Positions 28,728-39,135 of a DNA stretch of 64,000 nt are shown one piece after another. The stretch comes from Gammaproteobacteria bacterium UBA7449 (GTDB lineage: Bacteria > Pseudomonadota > Gammaproteobacteria > Pseudomonadales > Pseudohongiellaceae), in NCBI GenBank assembly GCA_002477465.1, contig DLPV01000042.1, positions 1-64,000 of the forward strand. Direction: 5' to 3'. The notes below the pieces were generated by a model that saw only the letters and a list, made by a program, of their open reading frames with translations, did not search any database and was not told where the DNA came from. The stretch's first letter is position 1. Each line of letters begins with the position of its first letter. A program made the translations under genes and the position numbers.

Positions 28728-29147
28728 ATGAAAGGACGGGTCAAGTGGGTAGAGGGGGTGATGTTTGTGGCGGAATCCGGCACAGGCCATGGCATCGTGC
28801 TGGACGGCGCGCCGGAAAGCGGAGGGCGAAACCTTGGTATGCGGCCCATGGAGCTGATGGCGCTGGGAGTCGGCAGTTGTTCTTCCTATGATGTGGTCAC
28901 AATCCTGAAAAAGGCGCGCCAACAGGTCACCCGTTGCGAAGCAGAGGTCGAAGCGAAAAGAGTAGACTCGACGCCGTCGGTTTTCGAGTCCATACACCTT
29001 CACTTTGTTGTCGCGGGCAAGGATCTCAAAGCGGCGCAGGTTGCGCGAGCGGTTGAGCTATCCGCAGACAAATACTGTTCGGCATCGATTATGCTGAAAC
29101 AAGCTGGTGTGGAGATCACCCATGACTATGAAATCGTCGAAGATTAG
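28728..29147 (+). CDS. OsmC family protein (YhfA-like)
   Basis: A 139-residue OsmC-fold protein. The two redox cysteines expected in the family are present (GVGSCSSYDVV and SADKYCSAS), suggesting thiol-dependent peroxide reduction, though YhfA-type members are little characterised. The start ATG follows an AGGAAAAG ribosome site. It lies divergent to vfr, the same neighbourhood as in Pseudomonas aeruginosa, where an OsmC gene lies beside vfr and coq7. Convergent with coq7. Confidence 0.93.
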   Translation: MKGRVKWVEGVMFVAESGTGHGIVLDGAPESGGRNLGMRPMELMALGVGSCSSYDVVTILKKARQQVTRCEAEVEAKRVDSTPSVFESIHLHFVVAGKDLKAAQVARAVELSADKYCSASIMLKQAGVEITHDYEIVED

Positions 29148-29206
29148 CATTAACTGATGGGTGTTGAATTGAGATTGGCAAGCGCTGGTTGAAGTAGGGG
29201 TTCGAT

Positions 29207-29250
29207 CCAGGAGTTTAAACCTGGGCAGAAACATCTGGGGTCTGACCCAG
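29207..29250. repeat. two hairpins in the convergent OsmC/coq7 gap
   Basis: CCAGG-AGTTTAAA-CCTGG (29207-29224) and CTGGG-GTCTGA-CCCAG (29235-29250) are inverted repeats between the two convergent stops. Neither is followed by a U-run on either strand. They may act as bidirectional transcript ends; the first belongs to the dispersed CCWGG/TTTAAA motif. Confidence 0.5.
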
Positions 29251-29254
29251 TGGC

Positions 29255-29911
29255 TCAAACCCGGTAGGTAGTCTTCTTCATCACTTTGGACATGGCAAGC
29301 ATGGCCTGCTTTACCGGGGGTGGTAATGGAACGCCACCGGCTTCGGTTGCGGTCTCGCCGTGATGACGTTCATCGACAATCATTTGCTCCAGCACCGCTT
29401 TGCTGCGCTGGTCGCTCTCAGGCAGCTTTTCCAGGTGTTCCTCAAGGTGATCGCAGACCTGTTTCTCGGTCTCTGCCACAAATCCCAGACTCCACTTGTC
29501 GCCAGCTAGACCAGCGGCGGCTCCCATGCCAAATGAGAGCGCGTACCAAAGTGGGTTGAACAGGCTGGGACGGCTGTCCAACTCCTGCAAGCGCTGTTCG
29601 CACCAGGCCAGGTGATCGACCTCTTCTGCAGCGGCTTCTTCCATGGCCTCACGCACTTGCGCGAGGTTTGCGGTGCTGGCCTGGCCCGCGTATAGGGCCT
29701 GGGCGCAGACCTCACCCGTATGATTGATGCGCATTAGCCCAGCGGCGTGCTTTTGCTCGGTTGGGCTCATGCTTGCAGCATTGGATTCCGCAGCCAGTTT
29801 ACTGGCGGGAGACGGGCGGGCAGCCATACTGCTGCCGGGCACGCAGGTGCGCAGGGCCTGGTCAAACTGCAGCAGGCAATTATCTAAAAAGCTAAGAGGT
29901 GTTCGGGACAT
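29255..29911 (-). CDS. coq7: 3-demethoxyubiquinol 3-hydroxylase
   Basis: A 218-residue di-iron hydroxylase (Coq7/CAT5) for the penultimate step of ubiquinone synthesis. The duplicated E...ExxH iron ligands are visible: [35 protein letters not shown] and [10 protein letters not shown]. The N-terminus has about 45 poorly conserved residues, within the family norm. Its start is adjacent to the purD stop (1-bp junction), so it is likely at the end of the purH-purD transcript. Confidence 0.96.
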   Translation of the reverse strand: MSRTPLSFLDNCLLQFDQALRTCVPGSSMAARPSPASKLAAESNAASMSPTEQKHAAGLMRINHTGEVCAQALYAGQASTANLAQVREAMEEAAAEEVDHLAWCEQRLQELDSRPSLFNPLWYALSFGMGAAAGLAGDKWSLGFVAETEKQVCDHLEEHLEKLPESDQRSKAVLEQMIVDERHHGETATEAGGVPLPPPVKQAMLAMSKVMKKTTYRV

Positions 29912-31198
29912 TTAGCTATTGTCCCGCGCAATGGCGCGGTAAGCAATATCTGTGCGGAAATAGACGTTGTCCCAGCTGATGTGGCTAGCCAGTTCGTAGG
30001 CCGAGGTCTGGGCGGCAGCTACGCTATCGCCGAGCGCCGTGGCGCACAGCACGCGGCCCCCGTTAGTAAGCACTTTACCATCACTCGCCTTGGTGCCGGC
30101 ATGGAAAACTTTCTGTGAATCGCCTTTGGCGTCATCCAGCCCCGCGATCTCGGTGCCCTTGGCATAACTGTCAGGGTAGCCTCCGGCTGCTAATACAACA
30201 CCGACCGCGGGTCGTGCATCCCACTCGGCGCTGGCTGTATTCAGTTCGGCACTGAGTGCCTGCAGGCAAAGCGCAGGCAAATCAGACCGCAGTCGCATCA
30301 TCACCGGCTGTGCCTCTGGATCTCCGAATCTGCAATTGAATTCGACCACGCTGGGTTCGCCCTCAGGGTCTATCATCAGACCGGCATAGAGAAAGCCCAC
30401 ATAAGGATGACCATCGCTGGCCATGCCTGCCACGGTCGGGCGAATGACTTGTTCCATGATGCGTTCATAAACGGCTTGAGTGACCACCGGCGCAGGGGAA
30501 TAGGCTCCCATGCCGCCTGTGTTGGGGCCTTCGTCGCCATTATCCCTAGCCTTGTGATCCTGGGAAGTTGCCATGGGCAGGATATGTTCACCATCCACCA
30601 TGGCAATGAAACTGGCTTCCTCGCCTACCAGGAAATCTTCGATAACAACTCGGTGCCCGGCATCACCAAACTTGTTGCCCGCCAACATGTCTTCGACTGC
30701 GGCGATGGCCTCCTGTTCTGTCTGCGCCACGATCACGCCCTTGCCAGCAGCAAGCCCATCGGCCTTGACCACAATGGGTGCACCCTGGGTATTGATATAC
30801 GCCGTGGCTGCTGCGATGTCGGTAAAAGTTTCGTAAGCTGCGGTAGGTATATGGTGGCGCTTTAGAAAATCCTTGGTGAATGCCTTGGAGCCCTCGAGTT
30901 GGGCGGCGGCACTAGATGGTCCAAAACAGGCCAGGCCCTTTTTTTGGAAGTAGTCCACCACACCGTTTACGAGAGGTGCCTCAGGTCCCACAATGGTGAG
31001 AGTGACATCTTTGTCAATGGCAAAGTCAGCCAGCGCTTCGGAATCCATGACATCGATGGCCACGTTCTCCAGTTTGTCCTCGAGACTGGTGCCAGCGTTG
31101 CCAGGCGCCACATAAACCGTTTCTACCGCGTTGGATTGTGCGCATTTCCAGGCCAGAGCGTGTTCTCTGCCGCCTGAACCTATCACCAGTATATTCAT
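29912..31198 (-). CDS. purD: phosphoribosylamine-glycine ligase
   Basis: A 428-residue ATP-grasp enzyme (GARS) for step 2 of purine synthesis. MNILVIGSGGREHALAWK, GPEAPLVNGVVD, the ATP-grasp PIVVKADGLAAGKGV and EFNCRFGDPEAQPVM are intact. It follows purH by 24 bp, the standard purHD pair. Confidence 0.98.
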   Translation of the reverse strand: MNILVIGSGGREHALAWKCAQSNAVETVYVAPGNAGTSLEDKLENVAIDVMDSEALADFAIDKDVTLTIVGPEAPLVNGVVDYFQKKGLACFGPSSAAAQLEGSKAFTKDFLKRHHIPTAAYETFTDIAAATAYINTQGAPIVVKADGLAAGKGVIVAQTEQEAIAAVEDMLAGNKFGDAGHRVVIEDFLVGEEASFIAMVDGEHILPMATSQDHKARDNGDEGPNTGGMGAYSPAPVVTQAVYERIMEQVIRPTVAGMASDGHPYVGFLYAGLMIDPEGEPSVVEFNCRFGDPEAQPVMMRLRSDLPALCLQALSAELNTASAEWDARPAVGVVLAAGGYPDSYAKGTEIAGLDDAKGDSQKVFHAGTKASDGKVLTNGGRVLCATALGDSVAAAQTSAYELASHISWDNVYFRTDIAYRAIARDNS

Positions 31199-31222
31199 TG
31201 CTATGCCTAAGCGATGGTCGAG

Positions 31223-32809
31223 TTAGTGTCTGAAATGGCGTACGCCGGTGAAGACCATGGCCATGCCTGCTTCATCGGCGGCAGCAATGACTTCCTCGTC
31301 GCGCATTGAACCGCCGGGTTGAATCACTGCTGTGATGCCTGCGGCTGCGGCGGCATCGATGCCGTCGCGGAATGGAAAGAAGGCGTCAGAAGCCATCACC
31401 GAGCTCTTCACTTCCAGACTTTCATCAGCGGCTTTGATGCCGGCGATTTTTGCGCTATAGACCCGACTCATTTGGCCTGCGCCGATACCGATGGTTTGGT
31501 TGTTCTTGCAATAAACTATGGCGTTAGACTTCACATACTGGGCTACGGACCAGGCAAACATCAGGTCGCGAATTTCATTCGCGCTCGGTTGACGCTGACT
31601 CACCACTTTCAAATCCGATTCACTTATCTGGTGAATATCGCGATCCTGTACCAGCAAGCCGCCATTTACGCGCTTGTAGTCGAGGTCGGCGCTGCGTTCT
31701 CTCTCCCATTGCCCACAGCTCAATACCCGCACGTTTTTCTTGGCTGCAGTGACGGCGAGAGCCTGCTCCGAAACTGAAGGCGCAATAATGACCTCGGTGA
31801 ACTGCTGTTCAGTGATGCGCGTGGCGGTAGCCTCGTCAAGTTCGCGATTGAAGGCAATGATGCCGCCGAAGGCTGAAGTGGGATCAGTCTGGAAGGCCAT
31901 TTCATAGGCATGCAGGGCCGAGTCGGCAATAGCGACTCCGCAGGGATTGGCATGTTTAACGATCACGCAGGCTGGCTCAGAGAAACACTTCACGCATTCC
32001 AGCGCTGCATCGGTATCGGCGATGTTGTTATAGGACAGTGCCTTACCCTGATGCTGGGTCGCGGTGCTGACACTGACTTCGGTGGGCTTGCGCTCGATGT
32101 AGAATGCTGCCGCCTGGTGTGGGTTTTCCCCGTAGCGCATATCCTGACTCTTGATGAACTGGGTGTTGAAGGTGCGTGGGAAATTAGATTCTACAGACTC
32201 CCCATCGGCATCTCGGGCGCCGAGGTAGTTGGCAATGGCGCTATCATAGGCGGCGGTGTGCTCATAAGTCTTCACCGCGAGATCGAAACGAGTAGCCTGG
32301 TCAAGACAACTATCATTGGATCGCAGCTGTTCCAGCACCGGCGCGTAATCTTTGGGATTTACCACCACCGCAACGAAGCGATTATTCTTCGCCGCCGCAC
32401 GCAACATGGTGGGGCCGCCGATATCAATATTCTCTATGGCAGTGGCAAGATCGCAGTCTGGATTTGCCACGGTTGCCTCGAATGGATAGAGGTTCACTAC
32501 CACCAAATCGATGGGTGGAATCCCATGCTCCGCCATCACGGCCTGATCCTGGTCGCGCCTACCGAGTATGCCGCCATGCACTTTTGGATGCAGGGTCTTT
32601 ACCCTGCCGTCCATCATCTCCGGAAAACCGGTGTAGTCTGAGATTTCAACGGCCGGGATACCGGCTTCGGTAAGTAAGCGGTAGGTGCCGCCGGTTGAGA
32701 GAATTTCAATTTTGAGAGCGTGAAGTGATTTCGCGAATTCGTCGACGCCGGCTTTGTCGGAAACGCTGATTAGCGCCCGACGCACGGCTACAGATTGATC
32801 TGTGCTCAT
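31223..32809 (-). CDS. purH: bifunctional AICAR transformylase / IMP cyclohydrolase
   Basis: A 528-residue enzyme for the last two steps to IMP. The N-terminal MGS-like cyclohydrolase domain ([47 protein letters not shown]) and the C-terminal transformylase domain ([33 protein letters not shown]) are complete. It lies downstream of fis and upstream of purD, as in Pseudomonas. Confidence 0.98.
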   Translation of the reverse strand: MSTDQSVAVRRALISVSDKAGVDEFAKSLHALKIEILSTGGTYRLLTEAGIPAVEISDYTGFPEMMDGRVKTLHPKVHGGILGRRDQDQAVMAEHGIPPIDLVVVNLYPFEATVANPDCDLATAIENIDIGGPTMLRAAAKNNRFVAVVVNPKDYAPVLEQLRSNDSCLDQATRFDLAVKTYEHTAAYDSAIANYLGARDADGESVESNFPRTFNTQFIKSQDMRYGENPHQAAAFYIERKPTEVSVSTATQHQGKALSYNNIADTDAALECVKCFSEPACVIVKHANPCGVAIADSALHAYEMAFQTDPTSAFGGIIAFNRELDEATATRITEQQFTEVIIAPSVSEQALAVTAAKKNVRVLSCGQWERERSADLDYKRVNGGLLVQDRDIHQISESDLKVVSQRQPSANEIRDLMFAWSVAQYVKSNAIVYCKNNQTIGIGAGQMSRVYSAKIAGIKAADESLEVKSSVMASDAFFPFRDGIDAAAAAGITAVIQPGGSMRDEEVIAAADEAGMAMVFTGVRHFRH

Positions 32810-32862
32810 AGGTCCTGCTGATTAGTTTGTGATGGTTAATGCAAGGCAGGCGCCGTGAGGGT

Positions 32863-33195
32863 TCACAGCATGCCGTAGTGTTTTAGTTTGGTGCGTAGTG
32901 TGCCCCGGTTTAATCCCAGCATGACAGAAGCCTTGCTCTGGTTGTTGCCGGTATAGCGCATTACTGCTTCGAGCAGCGGCGCTTCAACTTCTGACATCAC
33001 CATGCGATGCAGGTCAGTGACCGGCTCGTTTTCAAGTTGTTGAAAAAAACGTTTAAGTGATTTGTCGACTTCAGTTCGAAGCGTGCCCTCCTTATGGGGA
33101 GCAGAATGCGGTGCTTGCGTTGTCCGAGTAAAACCGTTGGTTTGTTCTGGAATTGCGTAGCTCGAAAAGTTGGCGGATTCTTCCAGCTTATTCAT
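32863..33195 (-). CDS. fis: DNA-binding protein Fis
   Basis: A 110-residue nucleoid protein. The C-terminal helix-turn-helix (EAVMRYTGNNQSKASVMLGLNRGTLRTKLKHYGML, about 75-110) is typical, and the N-terminal beta-hairpin region is somewhat longer than in E. coli Fis (98), as in Pseudomonas. Fis bends DNA at rRNA and tRNA promoters and recombination enhancers. The ATG overlaps the dusB stop by 4 bp, the conserved dusB-fis operon. Confidence 0.97.
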   Translation of the reverse strand: MNKLEESANFSSYAIPEQTNGFTRTTQAPHSAPHKEGTLRTEVDKSLKRFFQQLENEPVTDLHRMVMSEVEAPLLEAVMRYTGNNQSKASVMLGLNRGTLRTKLKHYGML

Positions 33196-34187
33196 GCGGC
33201 GATGGCTCCCTGACCTTGAATACTCAGGTAATCAAAGTAGTTTTCTATTAGTTCTAATTGTTCTTGGCCTGATTCAGATGCGTTGAATCCAGGCATAAAT
33301 TCTTGTGCGGATGGCAAGCCTTTCACGTAGCCCGCCACGTGCTTACGAGCGTACCACACACCCTTCACTTTGCCATAGAAACTGTGCATTTTTTTTAGAT
33401 GTGACTGAATGATTTTGGCTTTAGCGGGAAGAGGAGTAACAAATTTATTTGTCCCTGTTTCAAGATAGTGCGCAATCTCATTGAATATCCAGGGATTGCC
33501 CTGTGCGGCGCGACCGATCATCACGCCATCCGCGCCGGTATATGAAATTACCTGCGCAGCCTTCTGCGGTGAATCGATATCGCCATTGGCAATGATGGGA
33601 ATATTGACCTCCTGCTTGATGGCTGCAACTGTGTCATATTCGGCTTCACCTTTGAAACGATCGGCGCGGGTGCGGCCATGAACTGTCAACAGCTGCACAC
33701 CCGCCTCTTCAGCAATCCGAGCGACCAGAGCTCCATTGCGAGTTTCAGGACACCAACCAGTCCTAATTTTCAGTGTTACAGGCACGTCTACTGCGGCCAC
33801 CACTGCTATTAATATTTTTTCAACCAGATCGGTATCTTTTAGCAGGGCAGAGCCAGCTGCTTTCTTCAGCACCTTTTTTGCCGGACAGCCCATGTTGATG
33901 TCGATGGCATTCGCGCCCATAGCCTCGTTGAGCCGCGCTGCTTCTGCCATCATTTGCGGATCAGAACCCGCGATTTGCACAACCTGCGGTCCAGGAATTT
34001 GCGGTTTCACCTGTTTGAGGCGGTTGCGTTCGTTCTGCCACAACTCCTTGTTGCATGTCAGCATTTCACCCACCGTTAGGCCGGCACCCTGTTCGCTGCA
34101 AATTTCGCGGAACGGTGTGTCACTGACTCCTACCATGGGCGCCAGGAACAAATTGTTCTTCAATGTGTAAGGACCTATTGTTTGCAT
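33192..34187 (-). CDS. dusB: tRNA-dihydrouridine synthase B
   Basis: A 331-residue FMN-dependent enzyme that reduces uridine in the tRNA D-loop. LFLAPMVGVSDTPFR opens the barrel, the catalytic Cys is in INMGCPAKKVLKK, and KIRTGW, HGRTR and GVMIGRAAQGNPW follow. The C-terminal helical domain is complete. First gene of dusB-fis. Confidence 0.97.
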   Translation of the reverse strand: MQTIGPYTLKNNLFLAPMVGVSDTPFREICSEQGAGLTVGEMLTCNKELWQNERNRLKQVKPQIPGPQVVQIAGSDPQMMAEAARLNEAMGANAIDINMGCPAKKVLKKAAGSALLKDTDLVEKILIAVVAAVDVPVTLKIRTGWCPETRNGALVARIAEEAGVQLLTVHGRTRADRFKGEAEYDTVAAIKQEVNIPIIANGDIDSPQKAAQVISYTGADGVMIGRAAQGNPWIFNEIAHYLETGTNKFVTPLPAKAKIIQSHLKKMHSFYGKVKGVWYARKHVAGYVKGLPSAQEFMPGFNASESGQEQLELIENYFDYLSIQGQGAIAA

Positions 34188-34271
34188 CGATTGGTGGTCA
34201 GCTGGTGGTTTATGGCTGCTCGCGACTTATGCCTGCCCTGATCAACTGGGGCTGCCTAAAAAAGAGCGCTA

Positions 34272-34300
34272 ATGATAGCCGGGTAGATCCGCCAATTAAA
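34272..34300 (-). promoter_or_regulatory. candidate dusB-fis promoter
   Basis: On the minus strand a -10 TATCAT (34277-34272) is preceded by a 17-bp spacer and a weak -35 TTTAAT. It lies about 85 bp upstream of dusB. Low-confidence motif match in a 242-bp gap that shows nothing else. Confidence 0.3.
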
Positions 34301-34429
34301 GAATTTTTCAGACCTGGGCGCGATCGGCTTCACGCTGTCGTCGCGGGTTTACGACCGAAAAACGCCTTGCTGAGCCCCAGGGCTGTGTCTGGTCGCGATA
34401 GGTCGAGTCAATCAGTGTAGTGAGGGAAA

Positions 34430-36673
34430 TCAGGGCTGGCGAAAAGCGAGGGTGTAATTGACTGCATCATTTCCCGGATCCATAAGAGCCAGATCAATCT
34501 GTACCGGCGCCATCACCGGCATTTGCGTTATGTCTCGCAGCCCTGAGTCCAGATATTCTTCAGGTTTGAATTCCCGCAGGGCGACCAGATCATTGCTGGC
34601 GGTATTAAAGCCCAGCACCATGATAGGGAAGGGTTGCTCAAAGTGAGCAGTGTTGCGCATCTCTACATTCACCATGATTGCGTCGGCGCGCTCCGGGTGG
34701 CTTCTCACTGAGAGATTGGAACTGACAATGGCTGATAAGTTGCTGTATGGCTCCAGACCGCAGCCGAGTATTTGGCAGGCAGAGGCGAACAGGGGGCGCA
34801 GCATCGGTTCTTGACTGAACACGGCGTTGTGACGCCATAAGAACTGAGCTGCCATGCCGGTCCCCATTAAACAGGCTAGCAGGGCAAGGCCAAGGGTTGC
34901 CCTCCATCGCCGACCTTGAACACTGCCCAACTCGAGTGGTGTCGCCATGACTTTGAGGGCCGCCAGGTTTTCTTCGGGTAACTGCTCCAGTGCTTCGTCA
35001 TCCCGCAGCTGAGCGCGCATGGCCCGGGCCCGAATGTCTTCGCTACTGACTTCTGTTTCTACTTCTACCTCAGAAGCGCTGTCCTGATTCCCAGCCTGAT
35101 CTTGCTGAGTTGCTGCGTCAGCCGACGCCTGGTCGGAATGATTGTCGTGCTCCATTTCTGGGGGCGCATCGAGAGCACGGATTTCAAAAGTCTCGTTTTC
35201 ATCGCCACTGATCAAAGCGGTTGCCCCACGCGCGGTGGGTTCGGTGGATTCGATAAGAGGCGCAGCAGTGTGAGTAACGGAAGATAGTGCGATGTCGTTC
35301 TGTTCCGAATCAGGATCGACTGAATTTGACGATTCCGCATCGAAGTCCGCAGGCCAATTCTCGTCTTCCGGTGGCTCTTCATCCAGTTCGAGTGAATCAT
35401 GTTCAATATTCTGGGTTGAATCCGATGTCTGCAAGGGTTCCTGACTCTGCCCATCATCTTCGTTTTTAAATGCATTCAGATGGTCCGACTCGGCTTCGAC
35501 GCTGGCGAGTTGCAAGCCAATGGATCTGTCCAGTTCAGAATCCATTGATTCTTCAGCAGCGAAACCAGAGGCCACCGTGTCGGCGAACTCCTGATCCTTG
35601 ATCAGCTCATTGAAGTCCTGCTTCGCCAGCTCGGCGGCACTTATATTGCCCGGCTTTAAAATGGATGTGTTTTTACTAAATTCTGTCGTGGAATCCAGCC
35701 CCGGCTCGACAAAAGCTGACTCTGAAGCTGCTTCATCTGTTGTGCATGGAAGTTCGTCTATCAGGGAATTGTCTTCCGCGACAGCATCCTGCTTTTCCTT
35801 CCCAAAACCCATAGCTGCTTGGGTTTTGGTTGCAATCGTCGCTTCCAAATCCATTTCGGCAAGATCTGAGTCACTTGCTGAACCGTTCCGGTTTATGTCC
35901 AGTTGTTCGGTGTGATCTCGCTTGTCCTGTGTTTCAGCACCAGCTGCGGCTGCTGTTTCGGCACGAAGGACAGTAGGACGGGGTTGCACTGCAAAAGAAA
36001 TGGATAGGCTGAAATCTTCAGGGCGCTGGGCAGACGCTGGAGTGGCTGCTTCAATCCCAACTTCTGTATCAGTTCCTGCCCAGGTTTCACTCTCGCTTAT
36101 TGGGTCTGCTTTTGTCTCGTCTGCTAGATACCCGTGTTCGGTTTTCGCCTGATCATTTTGTGTTTCTATTGCTTGATTTAGAGGTTTACTGCCATCAGCC
36201 ACAGCGAATCCCATTCCCTCGGTAAGAGCATCCGCTCCGGGATCTTTAAATTTCCCTTCTGCAAGGGTCTGCGACGCACTGATAGAGGGTTCGCTGCCCT
36301 TGGATTTTTCGCTGCATGGATCCTGCCTCTCAGGCACTTCACTCTCGTGCAGCTCGGTGTCGGGTTCGGTTAAGGGGGCTGGGTTGGCTTTCGAAGCAGT
36401 GCTTATCAATTCCTGTTGGCCGCTGCTGGCCTGGTCATCCTGCAGGGCACTGCGGGTAAGAAACACAGCTGGATCGAAGAAGTCTTCGGGATCGTTGCCA
36501 ATAAAGACAGATTCATCCGCCTCGTCAGAATCGACATCCACGAAATGTTCTCTAGCCTGAAACACATAGAGGCAGGCACCACAGCGCACTTTCCCTGCAG
36601 CCATTTCCAACATTTGAGGGCTGGTGTTGAAAGTGGAGTTGCAGCTGGGGCATTGAGTGATTTGAAATGCCAT
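34430..36673 (-). CDS. zinc-ribbon / DUF3426 membrane protein with a very long acidic linker
   Basis: 747 residues. The N-terminus is an MJ0042-type zinc ribbon (CPSC near residue 8, CGAC near 32, four Cys). Residues about 45-570 are low-complexity and very acidic (rich in Glu, Asp, Ser and Gln). One membrane segment (ATLGLALLACLMGTGMAAQFLW) lies near 590, followed by a DUF3426 domain. The same gene sits between prmA and dusB in Pseudomonas, but there it is roughly half this size, so the linker is expanded. Function is unknown; the topology places the ribbon and linker in the cytoplasm. Confidence 0.85.
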   Translation of the reverse strand: MAFQITQCPSCNSTFNTSPQMLEMAAGKVRCGACLYVFQAREHFVDVDSDEADESVFIGNDPEDFFDPAVFLTRSALQDDQASSGQQELISTASKANPAPLTEPDTELHESEVPERQDPCSEKSKGSEPSISASQTLAEGKFKDPGADALTEGMGFAVADGSKPLNQAIETQNDQAKTEHGYLADETKADPISESETWAGTDTEVGIEAATPASAQRPEDFSLSISFAVQPRPTVLRAETAAAAGAETQDKRDHTEQLDINRNGSASDSDLAEMDLEATIATKTQAAMGFGKEKQDAVAEDNSLIDELPCTTDEAASESAFVEPGLDSTTEFSKNTSILKPGNISAAELAKQDFNELIKDQEFADTVASGFAAEESMDSELDRSIGLQLASVEAESDHLNAFKNEDDGQSQEPLQTSDSTQNIEHDSLELDEEPPEDENWPADFDAESSNSVDPDSEQNDIALSSVTHTAAPLIESTEPTARGATALISGDENETFEIRALDAPPEMEHDNHSDQASADAATQQDQAGNQDSASEVEVETEVSSEDIRARAMRAQLRDDEALEQLPEENLAALKVMATPLELGSVQGRRWRATLGLALLACLMGTGMAAQFLWRHNAVFSQEPMLRPLFASACQILGCGLEPYSNLSAIVSSNLSVRSHPERADAIMVNVEMRNTAHFEQPFPIMVLGFNTASNDLVALREFKPEEYLDSGLRDITQMPVMAPVQIDLALMDPGNDAVNYTLAFRQP

Positions 36674-36781
36674 GGTCGCGGGAAGAAATCCGATTGCCAG
36701 GTTGATTTACAGCAGGCCTCTGGGCCTGGACTCTGCTTGCTAACGGGTGTCCCAAGATTCTAGGTGATTAAGGCGTTGATA

Positions 36782-37663
36782 TCACGCTTTACGGGTACCG
36801 TGGAGTAATACCCAGCCTTCCCTGATCTCCGGCCGGCTCATTGCGAACCAGCGCCCATAGCTTTCGCTGAGCGGCCCTGCCTGTTCAGTGAGTATGCCGG
36901 ATAGCACGATGCTGCCACCGGGTTTCACCAGGGCGGCGAAGTGATCGGCGAGTTCGTGCAGTGGCTCTGCGAGAATATTGGCAAGGAGTATATCGGAATG
37001 CAGCTTAGGTAGCGTCTTGGGCAGATGCGCGGTAATGGTTTGCTGAGGAATATTGTTGCGATGGCTGTTGTCGATAGTTGCGGCAATTGCCTGCGGATCG
37101 TTATCCACGGCATATACCTGCCCGGCGCCGAGCAGTGCCGCGCCGATAGCCAACACGCCGGAACCACTGCCGTAATCAATGACTTCTTTACTCTGAAGCT
37201 GGGCCTGCTCCAGCCAGCCCAGGCACATCGCGGTTGTGGCATGAGTGCCGGTGCCAAATGCCATGCCAGGATCCAGCATTATGTTCACCGCCTCGGGATC
37301 GGGCGGTGGTTGCCAACTTGGGCATATCCAGAGGCGTTCGCCAAACTGTCTGGGCTGAAAATCCTTCATCCAGGCGCGTTCCCATGCCTGATCTTCCAGC
37401 GCGGTGACCTGTAAGGACTCTCGATTCAACACCTGGGGATGAAACTGCAGCGTGGCGACAAGCGATCCCAGGTCATTCTCTATGGGGAACAGTCCCAGCA
37501 AAGCCGACGTGTCCCACAAAGGTGTGGCACCTGGCTTTTTTTGAAAAACAGCTTGATCTTCTGCGTCCATGAGCGTTACCGAACTGGCGCCCGCTTCAAG
37601 CAATAGCTCTTCTAGCTCCGCGCTGTGTTCAGCGCGAAGTTTTAACAGGATTTGTTGCCACAT
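36782..37663 (-). CDS. prmA: ribosomal protein L11 methyltransferase
   Basis: A 293-residue SAM-dependent enzyme trimethylating ribosomal protein L11. MWQQILLKL starts the conserved N-terminal substrate domain, so the ATG at 37663 is preferred over an earlier in-frame start. DPGMAFGTGTHATT, the SAM motif DYGSGSGVLAIGAALLGA and the NILAEPL motif are intact. It lies downstream of accC. Confidence 0.96.
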   Translation of the reverse strand: MWQQILLKLRAEHSAELEELLLEAGASSVTLMDAEDQAVFQKKPGATPLWDTSALLGLFPIENDLGSLVATLQFHPQVLNRESLQVTALEDQAWERAWMKDFQPRQFGERLWICPSWQPPPDPEAVNIMLDPGMAFGTGTHATTAMCLGWLEQAQLQSKEVIDYGSGSGVLAIGAALLGAGQVYAVDNDPQAIAATIDNSHRNNIPQQTITAHLPKTLPKLHSDILLANILAEPLHELADHFAALVKPGGSIVLSGILTEQAGPLSESYGRWFAMSRPEIREGWVLLHGTRKA

Positions 37664-37700
37664 GGGATCAGAAATTCTGCTGGGATTTGGGCTGGGGGAA

Positions 37701-39041
37701 TCAGGATTCCAGCTTGTTTTCCAGGTAGTGGATATTAACGCCACCCCTCTGGAACTCGCGATCCCGTACCAGGTCTCGGTGCAGGGGGATGTTGCTTCGA
37801 ATGCCGTCAATCAAGAGTTCGTCCAGCGCAATCTGCATCCGCACCAGTGCCTGCTCCCTGGTGCTGGCATGGCTGATCAACTTCGCTACAAGTGAATCGT
37901 AGAAGGGTGGTACGGCATAACCTGAATAGAGGTGTGAATCCACTCTCACTCCCGGGCCTCCGGGTGCGTGAAACAGTTTCACCTTGCCGGGGCTGGGCAG
38001 AAAAGTGGCGGGATCCTCAGCGTTGATACGGCACTCGAAGGAATGACCGGTAATGGAAATATCTTCCTGGCTGACGCTCAGCGGTTCGCCACTGGCCACG
38101 CACAGCTGCTCCTTGACGATGTCGATCCCTGTCACCATTTCTGTCACCGGGTGTTCGACCTGGACCCGGGTATTCATCTCAATGAAGTAGAAACGTTCGT
38201 CTTCATAAAGAAACTCCAGGGTGCCGGCGCCGCGATACTTCATGTTTTTGCAGGCCTGGATACAGGTGTTGGTGATGTCTGTTCTGACATCATCCGGAAT
38301 GCCCGGTGCTGGCGCTTCCTCGATGACCTTCTGGTGACGCCGCTGTAGCGAGCAGTCACGGTCTCCAAGACAGATCGCATTGCCCTGCCCATCACCGATA
38401 ACCTGAATTTCCACATGGCGCGGATTCTCAAGGAACTTTTCCAGATAGACGGTGCCGTCGCCGAAAAATGACTTGGCTTCCGTCTGGGTAACGTGAATCG
38501 CCTTTAACAGCGCGGCTTCATTGTGAACGACGCGCATACCGCGTCCGCCACCGCCGGCAGCTGCCTTGATAATCACGGGGTAGCCAATTTTTTTTGCCAG
38601 AGACAGGGTGCGCTCGTTGTTGCTGTCCAGCGGACCATTGGAGCCGGGTACCGTTGGAACGCCCGCTTCACGCATGACGTCAATGGCTGAGACTTTATCT
38701 CCCATCATGCGAATGGTTTCAGCCGTGGGGCCAATAAATACGAATCCGCTGTTCTCTACCTGCTCGGCGAAATCGGCGTTCTCTGAGAGGAAGCCATAGC
38801 CAGGATGCACAGCATCGGCATCGGTTAGCTCCATCGCGGCGATGATCGAGGGGACGTTGAGATAACTTTCGGCAGCGGCGGGCGGGCCAATACAAACTGA
38901 TTCGTCTGACAGGCGCACATGCATCAAGTCCTTGTCAGCGGTTGAATGAACGGCAACGGTCTTGATGCCCAGCTCTTTACAAGCGCGAAGTACACGCAGC
39001 GCAATTTCACCGCGGTTCGCTATCAGTACCTTTTCCAGCAT
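37701..39041 (-). CDS. accC: acetyl-CoA carboxylase, biotin carboxylase subunit
   Basis: A 446-residue ATP-grasp enzyme that carboxylates biotin on Acc[21 protein letters not shown], the glycine-rich ATP loop [30 protein letters not shown] and the C-terminal biotin-carboxylase domain are full length. It is about 95 bp downstream of accB in the usual aroQ-accB-accC order. Confidence 0.98.
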   Translation of the reverse strand: MLEKVLIANRGEIALRVLRACKELGIKTVAVHSTADKDLMHVRLSDESVCIGPPAAAESYLNVPSIIAAMELTDADAVHPGYGFLSENADFAEQVENSGFVFIGPTAETIRMMGDKVSAIDVMREAGVPTVPGSNGPLDSNNERTLSLAKKIGYPVIIKAAAGGGGRGMRVVHNEAALLKAIHVTQTEAKSFFGDGTVYLEKFLENPRHVEIQVIGDGQGNAICLGDRDCSLQRRHQKVIEEAPAPGIPDDVRTDITNTCIQACKNMKYRGAGTLEFLYEDERFYFIEMNTRVQVEHPVTEMVTGIDIVKEQLCVASGEPLSVSQEDISITGHSFECRINAEDPATFLPSPGKVKLFHAPGGPGVRVDSHLYSGYAVPPFYDSLVAKLISHASTREQALVRMQIALDELLIDGIRSNIPLHRDLVRDREFQRGGVNIHYLENKLES

Positions 39042-39135
39042 GGGGTTTAGCTCTGTATTGTGAGTGACGTTCTACTGTTAAACGTTTTACCGCCGCGCAG
39101 TGCAAAACGGTGACGACTAAGTCGAAATAGCGTGA

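Noticed and set aside
34163..34420. 85-residue plus-strand ORF upstream of dusB
   Set aside because: It runs through the divergent promoter gap with no ribosome site or family resemblance.
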